The notes beneath the pieces are model-generated. The model was not told where the DNA came from. It did not search any database and saw only the letters and a list, made by a program, of their open reading frames with translations. From Clostridia bacterium (GTDB taxonomy: Bacteria > Bacillota > Clostridia > Lachnospirales > Lachnospiraceae), in the NCBI GenBank assembly GCA_910575245.1, contig CAJTEN010000019.1, positions 1 through 64,000 of the forward strand: DNA of 64,000 bases, in the 5' to 3' direction. The translations under genes and the position numbers were made by a program. Of the stretch, positions 16,730 through 25,174 are shown in pieces; the first letter of the stretch is position 1, and each line of letters starts with the position of its first letter.

Positions 16730-19700
16730 TTAAAGCTTCCCGCAAAGATATGCATAAGCGTTGAGAATCGTTCCGGAACGTTTTCCGGACAGGAAATAGT
16801 AGTCCATCTGTATTTCGCTTTCCGCATAAAGGTAAGATCCGTATGCAGGAATGTCACAACTGATGACAGGACTGTCGGCCGCCATGATGATGCCGTATCC
16901 CTTGTCAGACAGGAGGAAAGGCAGATCCTTTGTCCTGTTTCGATGAGAAATGTATCTGGCGGTTTTTCTGATATTCATTCCCTGGGTTTCTTCGGCTCCC
17001 ATGGCGTATATGGCTTCGTTTTTCTGCCAGTCAGGGTAGAGCCAGACCTTCATTCTGTTGTCCGGGGATGCTTCCAGCTGGCGGCATTCCCTGCTTCGTT
17101 CGGTGAAAAGGAGCTTCCTGTCACGGGTCATGCAGCGGATTGTACCGCTGTTTTTCTCCACCTGAAGGTGGAGTTCATCTGTCATGAGATCCACGGTATT
17201 TCCCGATTCTTTGTACATCCATGTCCGTTCTGTCCGGCGGACGGCAATCTCGGGATGGGTGTAGTCCGCAATCTGTGTGCCTTTGGCAAAGGTGATCCGC
17301 ATGATGGCACTGCCGACGGGACTGATCCGAAGGATACCATAGCGGCTGTGGAGATAGAGGCCGTCTGGTTGTTTGACGGTCCAGCGGACTGCCAGGTCAA
17401 TCTTCCCGTGTCCTGCCGGGCGCAGCTTTTCGGTGGCAGGCATGTCCCCGAATCCGAAGGTGGCTGTCTGTGAAAAGGAAGTGCGCTTCTGTGCCCCTCT
17501 TATAGTGCCGGCAGAACCGGTTACGGTAGTCTCCTTCGGGGCGGCCTGTGTGGGCGGTACAATAGAGATTTTTTTCCTGAGCTGTCGGCCAGGCTTTATC
17601 GGCTCCCCGGCCGCGGAAGGATCAGCCACAGGAGCTGAAGCTGATACGGGCTGTTTGGCCCGGTTGTCTGAATCAGCGGCTGGAAGTGGTTTCGTAATCA
17701 GCTCTGTCAATTCTCCGGTATGAAGAACACATAATTCATGAAGAGCCCGGGTTGCGGCTACATAGAGCAGTTTCGCGTGGCCGTCCTCAACGGGATAGTC
17801 TTCCCTTGTGGGATCCAGGATCAGCACGGCATCGAATTCCAGTCCCTTGGTGTATTCCACAGGAAGTACCATGACACCGTTTCCGAATACCGCTTTGTCC
17901 AGATCACTTTCAATACCGTCCAGATATTGGGACAATTCTTCTGCGGCGGCCGCAGCGGCCGGCATATTTCTGCAGATAACAGCGATAGTGTCCAGGTTCT
18001 TTTGAAGCCAGGCCTGGCATACATCCGCGGCAGTCCGTATGAGCGTCTTCCGGTCCGGCAGCTTCCGAGTCTGCACAGGAGTGCCGTGTCTCAAGATCGG
18101 TTCCACGGGATAGACGAAGAATCGTCCATGCCGCAGAATGTGGGTGGCGAAATCGGAGATTTCCACCGTATTACGGTAACTTTTCTTCAGAAGGCCGAAG
18201 GTGTCGGCGGAATCTGTCAGCAGAAGCTTACGCAGGGGTTCCCAGTCATTCAGGCCGTAGCCGAAGTGAATATTCTGGGAGACATCGCCCATCACCGTAT
18301 AGGTACATCCCCGGATGCAGAAGTTCAGTGACAGATAGGCCATCATGCCGAAATCCTGCGCTTCGTCGATGACGATGTGGTGTGCCTCGCTGATGGTTTC
18401 AGTCTCTTTCACACGTTTGTAGAGGTAGGCCAGCGCTGCCAGATCGTAAACATCGAAAGCAGTATCCGGGACAGTGACATTTGCTCCGGCGGCATTCTGC
18501 TTGATCAGGAAATCCTGATAGAGCCCGAAGATCGATTTTTTCCAGACATTGTTTCCATAATGCTTCCTATAGGCTTTCAGGATTGCTTTTCTTTCAGGTT
18601 CTGTGTATTTGATACCCTTGCCCAGAAATTCTTCCTTGATTTTATTTCGCAGCCGTTCGTTCAGCATATTGATCTTGCTCTGAATGGATACGGCAGGGTT
18701 TTGTCTCAGATAACGTTCTACGGCCTCGCCCTCCAGGAGGCAGATAAGATCACGGGGATCACTTTGTCCGCCGGTAGTGTCGAACACGCCGAATTTACCG
18801 TCCCGAAGTCCTTCTTTAAACTGTTTCGGGTTCAGATAAACGGATTTGCAGGAGATGACAGTCTCTTCCAACCGGCCGCAATACTGCTTCAATGCCTGGA
18901 ACCAGGCGGAACCTCCCTTGATACGGTCATCTGTGTGTGGCCGGTTAGCCTGGTCTGCGGCAGTGTCCGGAACGCCGGAATCCCCGGTGCTTCCCGGCAT
19001 ATCAGGGGGCATGGCCGGTTGTTTGGGCATAGCGGGAAGCTGCCTGCCTGCTGCGGTGGAGCCGCCGGTATTCCTGACCGTATATTTGTCAGGCTCCCAG
19101 TCTTCATACAGAAGCCGGACAAAGAGCTGTTCCATCGTCATCTGACGTACACCGTAGACATCAAGATCCGGCAGGACGCCGGTGATGTAATCAAGAAGGA
19201 TCCGGTTGCTTCCCACGATATAGAAATCGTCCGGGCGGAACCGCTCGGCATAATTGTACAGGATATAGGAGATCCGGTGCATCGCCACGGTGGTTTTTCC
19301 GGAACCGGCTACGCCCTGGACGATAATATTATGGTAAGGGGATTTCCGGATGATTTCATTCTGTTCCTTCTGGATCGTGGCTACGATTTCACTGAGCACG
19401 GCCTGTTTGTTTTTCGCCAGATATTTGGTCAGAAGATCGTCGTTGGCGATCACTTCACTGTCGAAATAATCCAGAAGCCGGCCCGATTCGATTTCATAGG
19501 TGCGCTTCAGCTTCAGGTCTATTCCGATCTCGGCTTCGCCGGGCACTTTGTAACTGCATTTGCCCAATCCGTTCTCGTAGTAGGCGTTGGCTACCGGTGC
19601 ACGCCAGTCGATCACAATCTGGTGTGTGGAGTCCTTGGAGATGCCTCCCTTGCCGATGTAAAGGGATTCTTCCTTGTCCAGTGTTTCGTCGTGAAAGATA

Positions 19701-19978
19701 ATCCGGCCGAAGTAGGGTTTGTTCTGTGCCTTTTCGTTCCGAAGCAGTGCACGTTTCATATGATCGTGCAAGGTTACCGTATTATTCAGAATGGTGAGGA
19801 CTTCAACGTCGTTGTCGTGATAGTGCATCAGCATCTCGTCGATGTCTTCCTGCATACGTGCGACCTCACTGCCATAGTGAGTGAGATTGTCCTTTACGAC
19901 AGCCAGAGTCTGTCTGAGATAGTCTTCCTCGGCCTGCCTTGAGGTGGCCTGGAGTTTCCTGTCATGTTGTGTGCCCAT
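16730..19978 (-). CDS. HelD-type UvrD/Rep superfamily helicase fused to a GH31-like beta-sandwich
   Basis: A 1082-residue protein. An N-terminal coiled coil (about 5-85) and the segment HQIVIDWRAPVANAYYENG match HelD, which releases and recycles RNA polymerase. Walker A GVAGSGKTT is at 222-230, the later motif HIVIDEAQDFG is present, and LLYVAATRALHEL is motif VI-like. HelD usually ends near residue 770. Here a proline/serine/threonine-rich linker (about 755-858) leads into 224 extra residues (16730-17404). These resemble the N-terminal mutarotase-like domain of GH31 alpha-glucosidases: LRISPVGSAIMRITF, a distal LPFLLSDKGYGIIM and DYYFLSGKRSGTILNAYAYL. The frame stops exactly where a GH31 barrel would begin. 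It is transcribed alone on the minus strand. Confidence 0.85.
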   Translation of the reverse strand: MGTQHDRKLQATSRQAEEDYLRQTLAVVKDNLTHYGSEVARMQEDIDEMLMHYHDNDVEVLTILNNTVTLHDHMKRALLRNEKAQNKPYFGRIIFHDETLDKEESLYIGKGGISKDSTHQIVIDWRAPVANAYYENGLGKCSYKVPGEAEIGIDLKLKRTYEIESGRLLDYFDSEVIANDDLLTKYLAKNKQAVLSEIVATIQKEQNEIIRKSPYHNIIVQGVAGSGKTTVAMHRISYILYNYAERFRPDDFYIVGSNRILLDYITGVLPDLDVYGVRQMTMEQLFVRLLYEDWEPDKYTVRNTGGSTAAGRQLPAMPKQPAMPPDMPGSTGDSGVPDTAADQANRPHTDDRIKGGSAWFQALKQYCGRLEETVISCKSVYLNPKQFKEGLRDGKFGVFDTTGGQSDPRDLICLLEGEAVERYLRQNPAVSIQSKINMLNERLRNKIKEEFLGKGIKYTEPERKAILKAYRKHYGNNVWKKSIFGLYQDFLIKQNAAGANVTVPDTAFDVYDLAALAYLYKRVKETETISEAHHIVIDEAQDFGMMAYLSLNFCIRGCTYTVMGDVSQNIHFGYGLNDWEPLRKLLLTDSADTFGLLKKSYRNTVEISDFATHILRHGRFFVYPVEPILRHGTPVQTRKLPDRKTLIRTAADVCQAWLQKNLDTIAVICRNMPAAAAAAEELSQYLDGIESDLDKAVFGNGVMVLPVEYTKGLEFDAVLILDPTREDYPVEDGHAKLLYVAATRALHELCVLHTGELTELITKPLPAADSDNRAKQPVSASAPVADPSAAGEPIKPGRQLRKKISIVPPTQAAPKETTVTGSAGTIRGAQKRTSFSQTATFGFGDMPATEKLRPAGHGKIDLAVRWTVKQPDGLYLHSRYGILRISPVGSAIMRITFAKGTQIADYTHPEIAVRRTERTWMYKESGNTVDLMTDELHLQVEKNSGTIRCMTRDRKLLFTERSRECRQLEASPDNRMKVWLYPDWQKNEAIYAMGAEETQGMNIRKTARYISHRNRTKDLPFLLSDKGYGIIMAADSPVISCDIPAYGSYLYAESEIQMDYYFLSGKRSGTILNAYAYLCGKL

Positions 19979-20220
19979 GTGTAACCTCCTTATAGTATGG
20001 TGTGGGAATAGCCGATTGCTGCCAAGGCTTCCGGATATGGCTTCGATATTGATTGTAAAGAAGAAAAGAAAATATTACTAGACTTTTATTTTTCATTGTG
20101 GTAAAGTGTATATCAGAGTAGTGCTTAAAAACAGCATTCTATATTTCGTTGCAAGCATATCTATTTATCGACAGTGGTTTGCCGTAATCCGACAACGGTC
20201 ACTTTGGTTTTCAAATTCTT

Positions 20221-21480
20221 TTATTGCACCTTCTTATTGATATAATTCGCCTTGAATTTTGAATACATGATCTTCTGGCTGTGATACAGTCCGTAATATC
20301 CGGACAGCATGTAGCTGAATGCTGTTGTCAGCAGGAAATACGGCATTCCCTCGTAGCCGAACAGTTCGAAGCTGATCAGCAGCGAAGTGATCGGACAGTT
20401 GGTCACGCCGCAGAATACCGCCGTCATTCCGACAGCAGTGCAGAGAGCCGGAGAGAAGCCGGACAGCATGCCGAACAGACAGCCGAAGGTTCCGCCGATA
20501 CAGAAGGAGGGAACGATCTCGCCGCCCTTAAAACCCGCACCCAGGGTGGCAGCCGTGAACACCATCTTCAGAAGAAACATTTCCGGTGAGACGGAGCCTT
20601 CCATACATTGGGTTATGAGCTCAATGCCGGATCCGTTATAAGTCTGGTCGCCCACAAGAACCGTCAGGACGATGACGATACAGCCGCCTGCCAGGATCCT
20701 TATGTAGGAGTTGTGGAAGAATTTCTGATAGAGATGCTCCGACGTATGCAGTAGAATACAGAACAGGATACTTATCAGAGCACACAGAGCGGCGAGCACT
20801 GAGATCCTGACAGCGGAGCTGACCGTAAATGCCGGAATCGCCTCCACTGGAAAATATTCCGCTTCCGCGCCGAAGTAAGCGGCGATAGCGTGTGCGATCA
20901 GAGAGGCAAGAACGCAGGGAACCAGAGCGGCATAATGCATGATTCCGACGCTGACTACCTCCATGGAGAAGATGGCCGCCGCCATCGGTGTTCCGAATAA
21001 TGCGGAGAAAGCCGCGCTCATGCCGCACATCGTCATAATGTGCTTGTCCTTCTCATCGAAATGAAATAATTTCCCGATTTCGTTTCCGATACTGCCCCCA
21101 AACTGCAGTGCAGCGCCTTCCCGTCCGCTGGAACCTCCGAATAAGTGTGTGATCAGGGTAGAGATAAAAATGAGCGGAGCCATACGCAGAGGCAGGTTAT
21201 CTCCGGAATGGATCGAAGAAAGCACCAGATTGGTTCCGGTGTCCCTTTCGTCACGAAGCAGATGATAGGCGCCCACAATAAGAAGACCGCCTGCGGGCAG
21301 CAGAAGAATAAGCCACGGGTTCTCTTCACGCATATGTGTCGCATAAGACATACACAGATAGAAGAAGGTGCCTGTGATTCCGACTACAACACCGGAAATG
21401 ATTGCGAAGATGATCCATTTCACGGAAGTCTTCGCCCGCTGCAGGTTATGGTGGATCTTGTGTTTCATCAGTTCATTCAT
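20221..21480 (-). CDS. CLC family anion channel/antiporter, possibly fluoride type
   Basis: A 419-residue membrane protein with the CLC gating-glutamate motif GSSGREGAALQFGGSIG (Glu at about 121) and GTPMAAAIFSMEVV. The first selectivity segment reads GTNLVL (residues 82-87) instead of the GSGIPE of chloride channels, and is followed by PLRMAPLIFISTLITHLFGG. This pattern recalls fluoride-exporting CLC-F proteins, but I can only suggest it. No CBS domains are present. There is no recognisable fluoride riboswitch in the 160-bp leader. The gene stands alone. Confidence 0.85.
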   Translation of the reverse strand: MNELMKHKIHHNLQRAKTSVKWIIFAIISGVVVGITGTFFYLCMSYATHMREENPWLILLLPAGGLLIVGAYHLLRDERDTGTNLVLSSIHSGDNLPLRMAPLIFISTLITHLFGGSSGREGAALQFGGSIGNEIGKLFHFDEKDKHIMTMCGMSAAFSALFGTPMAAAIFSMEVVSVGIMHYAALVPCVLASLIAHAIAAYFGAEAEYFPVEAIPAFTVSSAVRISVLAALCALISILFCILLHTSEHLYQKFFHNSYIRILAGGCIVIVLTVLVGDQTYNGSGIELITQCMEGSVSPEMFLLKMVFTAATLGAGFKGGEIVPSFCIGGTFGCLFGMLSGFSPALCTAVGMTAVFCGVTNCPITSLLISFELFGYEGMPYFLLTTAFSYMLSGYYGLYHSQKIMYSKFKANYINKKVQ

Positions 21481-21570
21481 AGTGCGGACAGTCCTCCAAA
21501 GTAAATTTATTATCGGAAATTAACGGACAGCTGCTTCCCCAATCCCCTGGCTAATTTCAGTTGAGTACGC

Positions 21571-21600
21571 TGGTAGTCCTTTTCTTATAAGGTAGTCCTT
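21571..21600. promoter_or_regulatory. Direct repeat upstream of the CLC gene
   Basis: GGTAGTCCTT occurs at 21572-21581 and 21591-21600, two turns apart, about 90-120 bp ahead of the CLC start codon. It could be a binding site for a dimeric regulator. Confidence 0.3.
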
Positions 21601-21647
21601 TTTTTGATATATTGTCAAGATTAATTGGCAACATATGATAAAGGTTG

Positions 21648-21783
21648 GTAACAGTTCAGCCCACAATGTCGTTTACTATAAGTCTATACACAGCGTCTGA
21701 TATGATAGGATTCTCCTTAGGAGATTCCTATCATGTCAGGCGCGTCCGGCTTAATTTAATGACATTAAAGGCTGAACTGTTAC
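21648..21783. repeat. Palindromic element, internally deleted copy 2, with 13-bp inverted flanks
   Basis: Outer flanks GTAACAGTTCAGC (21648-21660) and GCTGAACTGTTAC (21771-21783) are perfect inverted repeats. Between them, 21665-21766 matches the 188-bp element of 4080-4267 but lacks 86 bp. The junction retains a single CCTTAGGA, the 8-bp motif present twice in the full copies, as expected for deletion between direct repeats. No coding sequence. Confidence 0.75.
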
Positions 21784-21886
21784 AAAGGTTGTGTAAATGT
21801 AGCTTTAAAGGTATATATCATGGTGAAATACCAAAGTCTCCTGTTTTTTATTGCTTATCTGGAAACTGAAATCTCCGTATACGCGA

Positions 21887-21915
21887 TTGGAAAAAAAGGC
21901 TTCTCCTGTTACAAT
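21887..21915 (+). promoter_or_regulatory. Promoter of the XRE-methyltransferase gene
   Basis: TTGGAA (21887-21892), 17 bp, TACAAT (21910-21915); the start codon is 30 bp further on behind GGGAGGTGAGAGGAG. Confidence 0.65.
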
Positions 21916-21945
21916 AAACTTATAGAACACGGGAGGTGAGAGGAG

Positions 21946-23070
21946 ATGTCAGCAATACATCTGAGAATCTATGATCTCAGGAAGGCAAAGCAAATGAGCC
22001 AGAAAGAACTGGCGGACGAGGTCGGGGTTTCCGTGCAGACTGTCAGCAAGTGGGAGAACCATATCTGCATGCCGGATATCGCGATGCTTCCTGATCTTGC
22101 GGGGGTTTTCCGGGTGACGGTGGATGAGCTTCTGGGGTTGGCGCCGCTTGCGGGGGAGGAGTATATACCGGTCAGGAGCGGTGAGAAGGATTACTGGGAA
22201 TCCAGGCTGGATTATCTGAAGGCAAGCAGAAGAGCCATGTGGAACGGGGATTATCTGCGCTTTCTGGTGGAGCAGGTGTGGAAGATCGACAGGCCGGTGG
22301 ATGTGCTGGACTGCGGCTGCGGATTCGGCTATATGGGACTGCGGCTGCTGCCTCTTCTGCCGGAGGGAAGTACCTACACAGGGATTGATTTCAGCGCCGG
22401 GCTTCTGCGTGCGGCTAAGAAACTCTTCGAAGAAGCCGGTTATCAGGCGGAATGGATCTGTGATGATTTCCGCCGCCACTCTTTTCGGAAACATTATGAT
22501 ATTACACTCAGCCAGTGCGCTATGCGGCACGTGAATGAGCCGCAGGGGTTCTTAAGGAAAATGATAGCGCAGACGAAACCGGACGGTCTGGTCATAGCGA
22601 TAGACGTAAACCGGGAACTGGAAAGCGACGGCCTGTATATAGACGGATTGGAATATTCCGAACTGTGCTCCCGGACAGGATTCCGTAAGATGTGGAAGAA
22701 GGAAAGGGAATGTCAGGGACGTGATTATGCCATTGGCATGCGGCTTCCGTTTATGATGCGGGAGGAAGGACTGGCGGATGTGGATGTCAGGATGAATGAC
22801 AGGGTCTCCCTGATCGGTTCCTGGCGGGAAGAATATGAAGATCTGGTGGAATGCTTTCTGGAGGAGAAGAACTGGAAAGCGAGTATCAGCGCGGAGGAGG
22901 AAGAAGAGACCGTGAGCGGACTGATGAATCATGGAATGAGCCGTAAAGAGGCGGAGAGTCATTGCCGCAGACAGCGGAAGATACAGGCCTATCTGACAGA
23001 GAACAGAGAGAACCTGAAGTTCCTTCACTATCGGGGACTGATGGTCAGTTACGGGAGAAAGCCTTCCTGA
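21946..23070 (+). CDS. XRE HTH domain fused to a SAM-dependent methyltransferase
   Basis: A 374-residue protein. Residues 1-65 are a Cro/C1-type HTH (SQKELADEVGVSVQTVSKWE). From about 105 it is a class I methyltransferase with motif I VLDCGCGFGYMG at 120-131 and an acidic post-I residue in YTGIDFS. The mid-domain LSQCAMRHVNEPQGFLRKM resembles ubiquinone/tocopherol-type methyltransferases. Such fusions occur in Firmicutes but the substrate is not known. Possible roles are a metabolite-sensing regulator or a self-regulated resistance methylase. It has its own promoter, and the deaminase gene follows after 56 bp. Confidence 0.85.
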   Translation: MSAIHLRIYDLRKAKQMSQKELADEVGVSVQTVSKWENHICMPDIAMLPDLAGVFRVTVDELLGLAPLAGEEYIPVRSGEKDYWESRLDYLKASRRAMWNGDYLRFLVEQVWKIDRPVDVLDCGCGFGYMGLRLLPLLPEGSTYTGIDFSAGLLRAAKKLFEEAGYQAEWICDDFRRHSFRKHYDITLSQCAMRHVNEPQGFLRKMIAQTKPDGLVIAIDVNRELESDGLYIDGLEYSELCSRTGFRKMWKKERECQGRDYAIGMRLPFMMREEGLADVDVRMNDRVSLIGSWREEYEDLVECFLEEKNWKASISAEEEEETVSGLMNHGMSRKEAESHCRRQRKIQAYLTENRENLKFLHYRGLMVSYGRKPS

Positions 23071-23126
23071 GGGAAAATAAATAATTACAAATAATAAAGG
23101 AAACAAAGGAAACGGAGGAAAACAAA

Positions 23127-24428
23127 ATGGGAATTGTAATCAAAAACGCACTGGCAGTCCTGCCGCAGGGAACAGAGGATGTGGTACAGGAAACAAGTAT
23201 CTATATCGGGCAGGACAGAATCACGGGAATTGGGCAGGAGCCTGCCGGATTTTCCGAGGATAAGGTGATTGACGGGACGGATAAACTGGTGATACCGGGT
23301 CTGATCAACTGCCATACACACTCTTATATGTCTTTTATGCGCAATGTGGCAGATGATTTGTCCTTTATGGACTGGCTGTTCGGGACGATAGATCCGATCG
23401 AGCAGCAGATGACGGATGAGGATACGTATTGGGGTGCGAATCTGGCAATTATTGAAATGATGAAGAGCGGGACCACCTGTTTTAATGATATGCAGATGAA
23501 CATTCACCAGACTACCAGGGCAGTCAGGGAGTCAGGCATGCGTGCCGTGATCAGCCGCGGGCTGGTGGGCAGCGGCAATGATGAGGCAGGGCAGATGAGG
23601 CTGCGTCAGGCATACGAGGAGCGGGATGCGGCGAAGGACTGTGACAGGTTGTCTTTTGTGTTGGGACCGCATGCACCGTATACCTGTGATGAGGACTTTT
23701 TAAAGATCGTTGCAAAAGAGGCGAAGAAGAACGGGATGGGCATTCACATACATTTATCGGAGAGTGAGAGCGAGATCGCCCAGATTCAGGAGAAATACGG
23801 ATGCAGCCCGATTGCACTGGCTGACAGATGCGGATTGTTCGATGTGCCTGCCGTTGCGGCACATTGTGTGCAGATCGACGAGGCAGACATGGAGATCCTG
23901 AAAGCGAAGCATGTCAGCGTGGTGACCAATCCGGCCAGCAACATGAAACTGGGCAACGGTTTCGCACCGGTTGCAGGGATGCTGGAGAAAGGCATCAATG
24001 TCTGTCTCGGAACGGACGGCGCTGCCAGCAATAACTGTCTGAATATGTTCCATGAGCTGAGTCTGCTTACACTGATCCATAAAGGAACGGGCAGGACACC
24101 CCAGTGTGTCAGCGCCAAGGAAGGGTTCCGCATCGCCACACGCAACGGTGCAAGGGCGCTTGGTATGGAGAAGGAGATCGGAAGCATCGAGGCCGGAAAG
24201 AAAGCCGATCTGGCCATTCTTGATTTGAACACGCCGTCGCTGACCCCAAGAAATAACCTGATTGCAGGGTTGTCTTATTCAGCCAACGGTTCCGAGGTGG
24301 ACACAGTCATTATCGACGGACGGATCACGATGGAGAACAGGCAGCTTCTGACCATAGATGAACAGTTGGTGTATCGGAAGATTCAGGAGATCATCGTGCG
24401 GATGGGGCTGGATAAGAAAACATATTAG
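23127..24428 (+). CDS. mtaD: 5-methylthioadenosine/S-adenosylhomocysteine deaminase-type amidohydrolase
   Basis: A 433-residue amidohydrolase. Metal ligands H63 and H65 lie in LINCHTHSYMSFMR. A further histidine is in HIHLSES, the next in AAHCVQ, and the aspartate in CLGTDGAASNN. These, with ADDLSFMDWLFGTIDPIE, match the MtaD/SsnA group that deaminates MTA, SAH or adenosine. It likely recycles by-products of SAM reactions; its position behind a methyltransferase gene fits but does not prove a link. Other amidohydrolase substrates, such as chlorohydrolase types, cannot be excluded. The ribosome binding site is CGGAGG. Confidence 0.85.
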   Translation: MGIVIKNALAVLPQGTEDVVQETSIYIGQDRITGIGQEPAGFSEDKVIDGTDKLVIPGLINCHTHSYMSFMRNVADDLSFMDWLFGTIDPIEQQMTDEDTYWGANLAIIEMMKSGTTCFNDMQMNIHQTTRAVRESGMRAVISRGLVGSGNDEAGQMRLRQAYEERDAAKDCDRLSFVLGPHAPYTCDEDFLKIVAKEAKKNGMGIHIHLSESESEIAQIQEKYGCSPIALADRCGLFDVPAVAAHCVQIDEADMEILKAKHVSVVTNPASNMKLGNGFAPVAGMLEKGINVCLGTDGAASNNCLNMFHELSLLTLIHKGTGRTPQCVSAKEGFRIATRNGARALGMEKEIGSIEAGKKADLAILDLNTPSLTPRNNLIAGLSYSANGSEVDTVIIDGRITMENRQLLTIDEQLVYRKIQEIIVRMGLDKKTY

Positions 24429-24518
24429 GAAGCATGTCTTGATTTTGCAGGGCGGTATTATTGCGCGGGAGAGCCGATGGATAATGCCGCTCTTTCTGAT
24501 TTCAATTGCTTTGTTCCT

Positions 24519-24549
24519 GTAACAGTTCAGCGCGCAGCTTCCCTGTTAC
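24519..24549. repeat. 31-bp palindromic repeat (GTAACAG family), intact
   Basis: The outer arms are GTAACAG and CTGTTAC. GTTCAGC and GCTTCCC flank the centre, giving a 7-bp stem, an internal loop and a short inner stem. The same 31-bp unit is at 61355-61385 and its halves border the elements at 4053, 21648 and 57863. Confidence 0.65.
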
Positions 24550-24578
24550 TTGTTTCTTTATAAGTGGTAAAATATTTG

Positions 24579-24632
24579 TTGACAAAATGGTCTATCAATA
24601 GTAGACTGAGTATACAGTCTACTATTGATAGA
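24579..24632 (+). promoter_or_regulatory. blaI promoter overlapped by two operators
   Basis: TTGACA (24579-24584), 17 bp, TAGACT (24602-24607). Two mirror copies of a 15-bp half-dyad, TCTATCAATAGTAGA at 24591 and its complement at 24618, form an 18-bp-armed palindrome spanning the -10 region. This is the expected arrangement for autoregulation by a BlaI/MecI dimer pair. Confidence 0.75.
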
Positions 24633-24694
24633 CTGAACAATGAATCAATTTTGGCGGCGGCTATAGATTTTTACACGAAAGGAGCGCTACAACT

Positions 24695-25054
24695 ATGAAA
24701 GAATATAAACTTGCCGAAACGGAAGCAAGGTTTGCGGAACTGATCTGGCAGAAGGAACCGATTTCCTCACCGGAGCTTGTGAAGCTGTGCGAGAAGGAAT
24801 TCAACTGGAAGAAGTCTACGACTTACACCGTATTGAAGAAGCTGTGCGACAGGGGCATTTTCCGGAATGAGAAGGCGGAAGTGACGTCGCTGGTCTCCAA
24901 AGAAGAATTTTACAGCTATAAAAGCCGGAAGTTTGTGGAGGACTCCTTCGGCGGTTCCATCCCGAGATTCCTGACGGCCTTTATGGGCGGCAAGAAGCTG
25001 ACGGAGAAGCAGGCGGAGGAGATCAAGAAGCTGATCGATGACTTCACTGTATAA
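24695..25054 (+). CDS. BlaI/MecI/CopY-family repressor
   Basis: A 119-residue winged-helix repressor. The N-terminal part EARFAELIWQKEPISSPELVKLCEKEFNWKKSTTYTVLKKL is diagnostic for the penicillinase-repressor family; the C-terminal helices dimerise. It precedes a BlaR1/MecR1-like gene by 120 bp, the usual signal-sensing partner. The operator over its own promoter suggests autoregulation. No beta-lactamase or penicillin-binding protein is in the window, so the regulated function lies elsewhere or is the blaI-blaR operon itself. Confidence 0.92.
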   Translation: MKEYKLAETEARFAELIWQKEPISSPELVKLCEKEFNWKKSTTYTVLKKLCDRGIFRNEKAEVTSLVSKEEFYSYKSRKFVEDSFGGSIPRFLTAFMGGKKLTEKQAEEIKKLIDDFTV

Positions 25055-25174
25055 GCTTCAGATAATTTTCATCACAGCCGACACACAGTAAAAGTATTCT
25101 GGCAGATCTTCTGTTAAGACGAAAAGATTTGAATGAGGATTTGCTGAGAAATAACAGGAGGGGAAAAGGGGAAG

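Noticed and set aside
16865-19942. Long plus-strand frames opposite the HelD gene, for example 18377-19942
   Set aside because: They are mirror frames of a well-supported helicase gene with no family signature or ribosome binding site.
21481-21640. Fluoride riboswitch upstream of the CLC gene
   Set aside because: I searched the minus-strand leader for the conserved fluoride-aptamer segments and found none.
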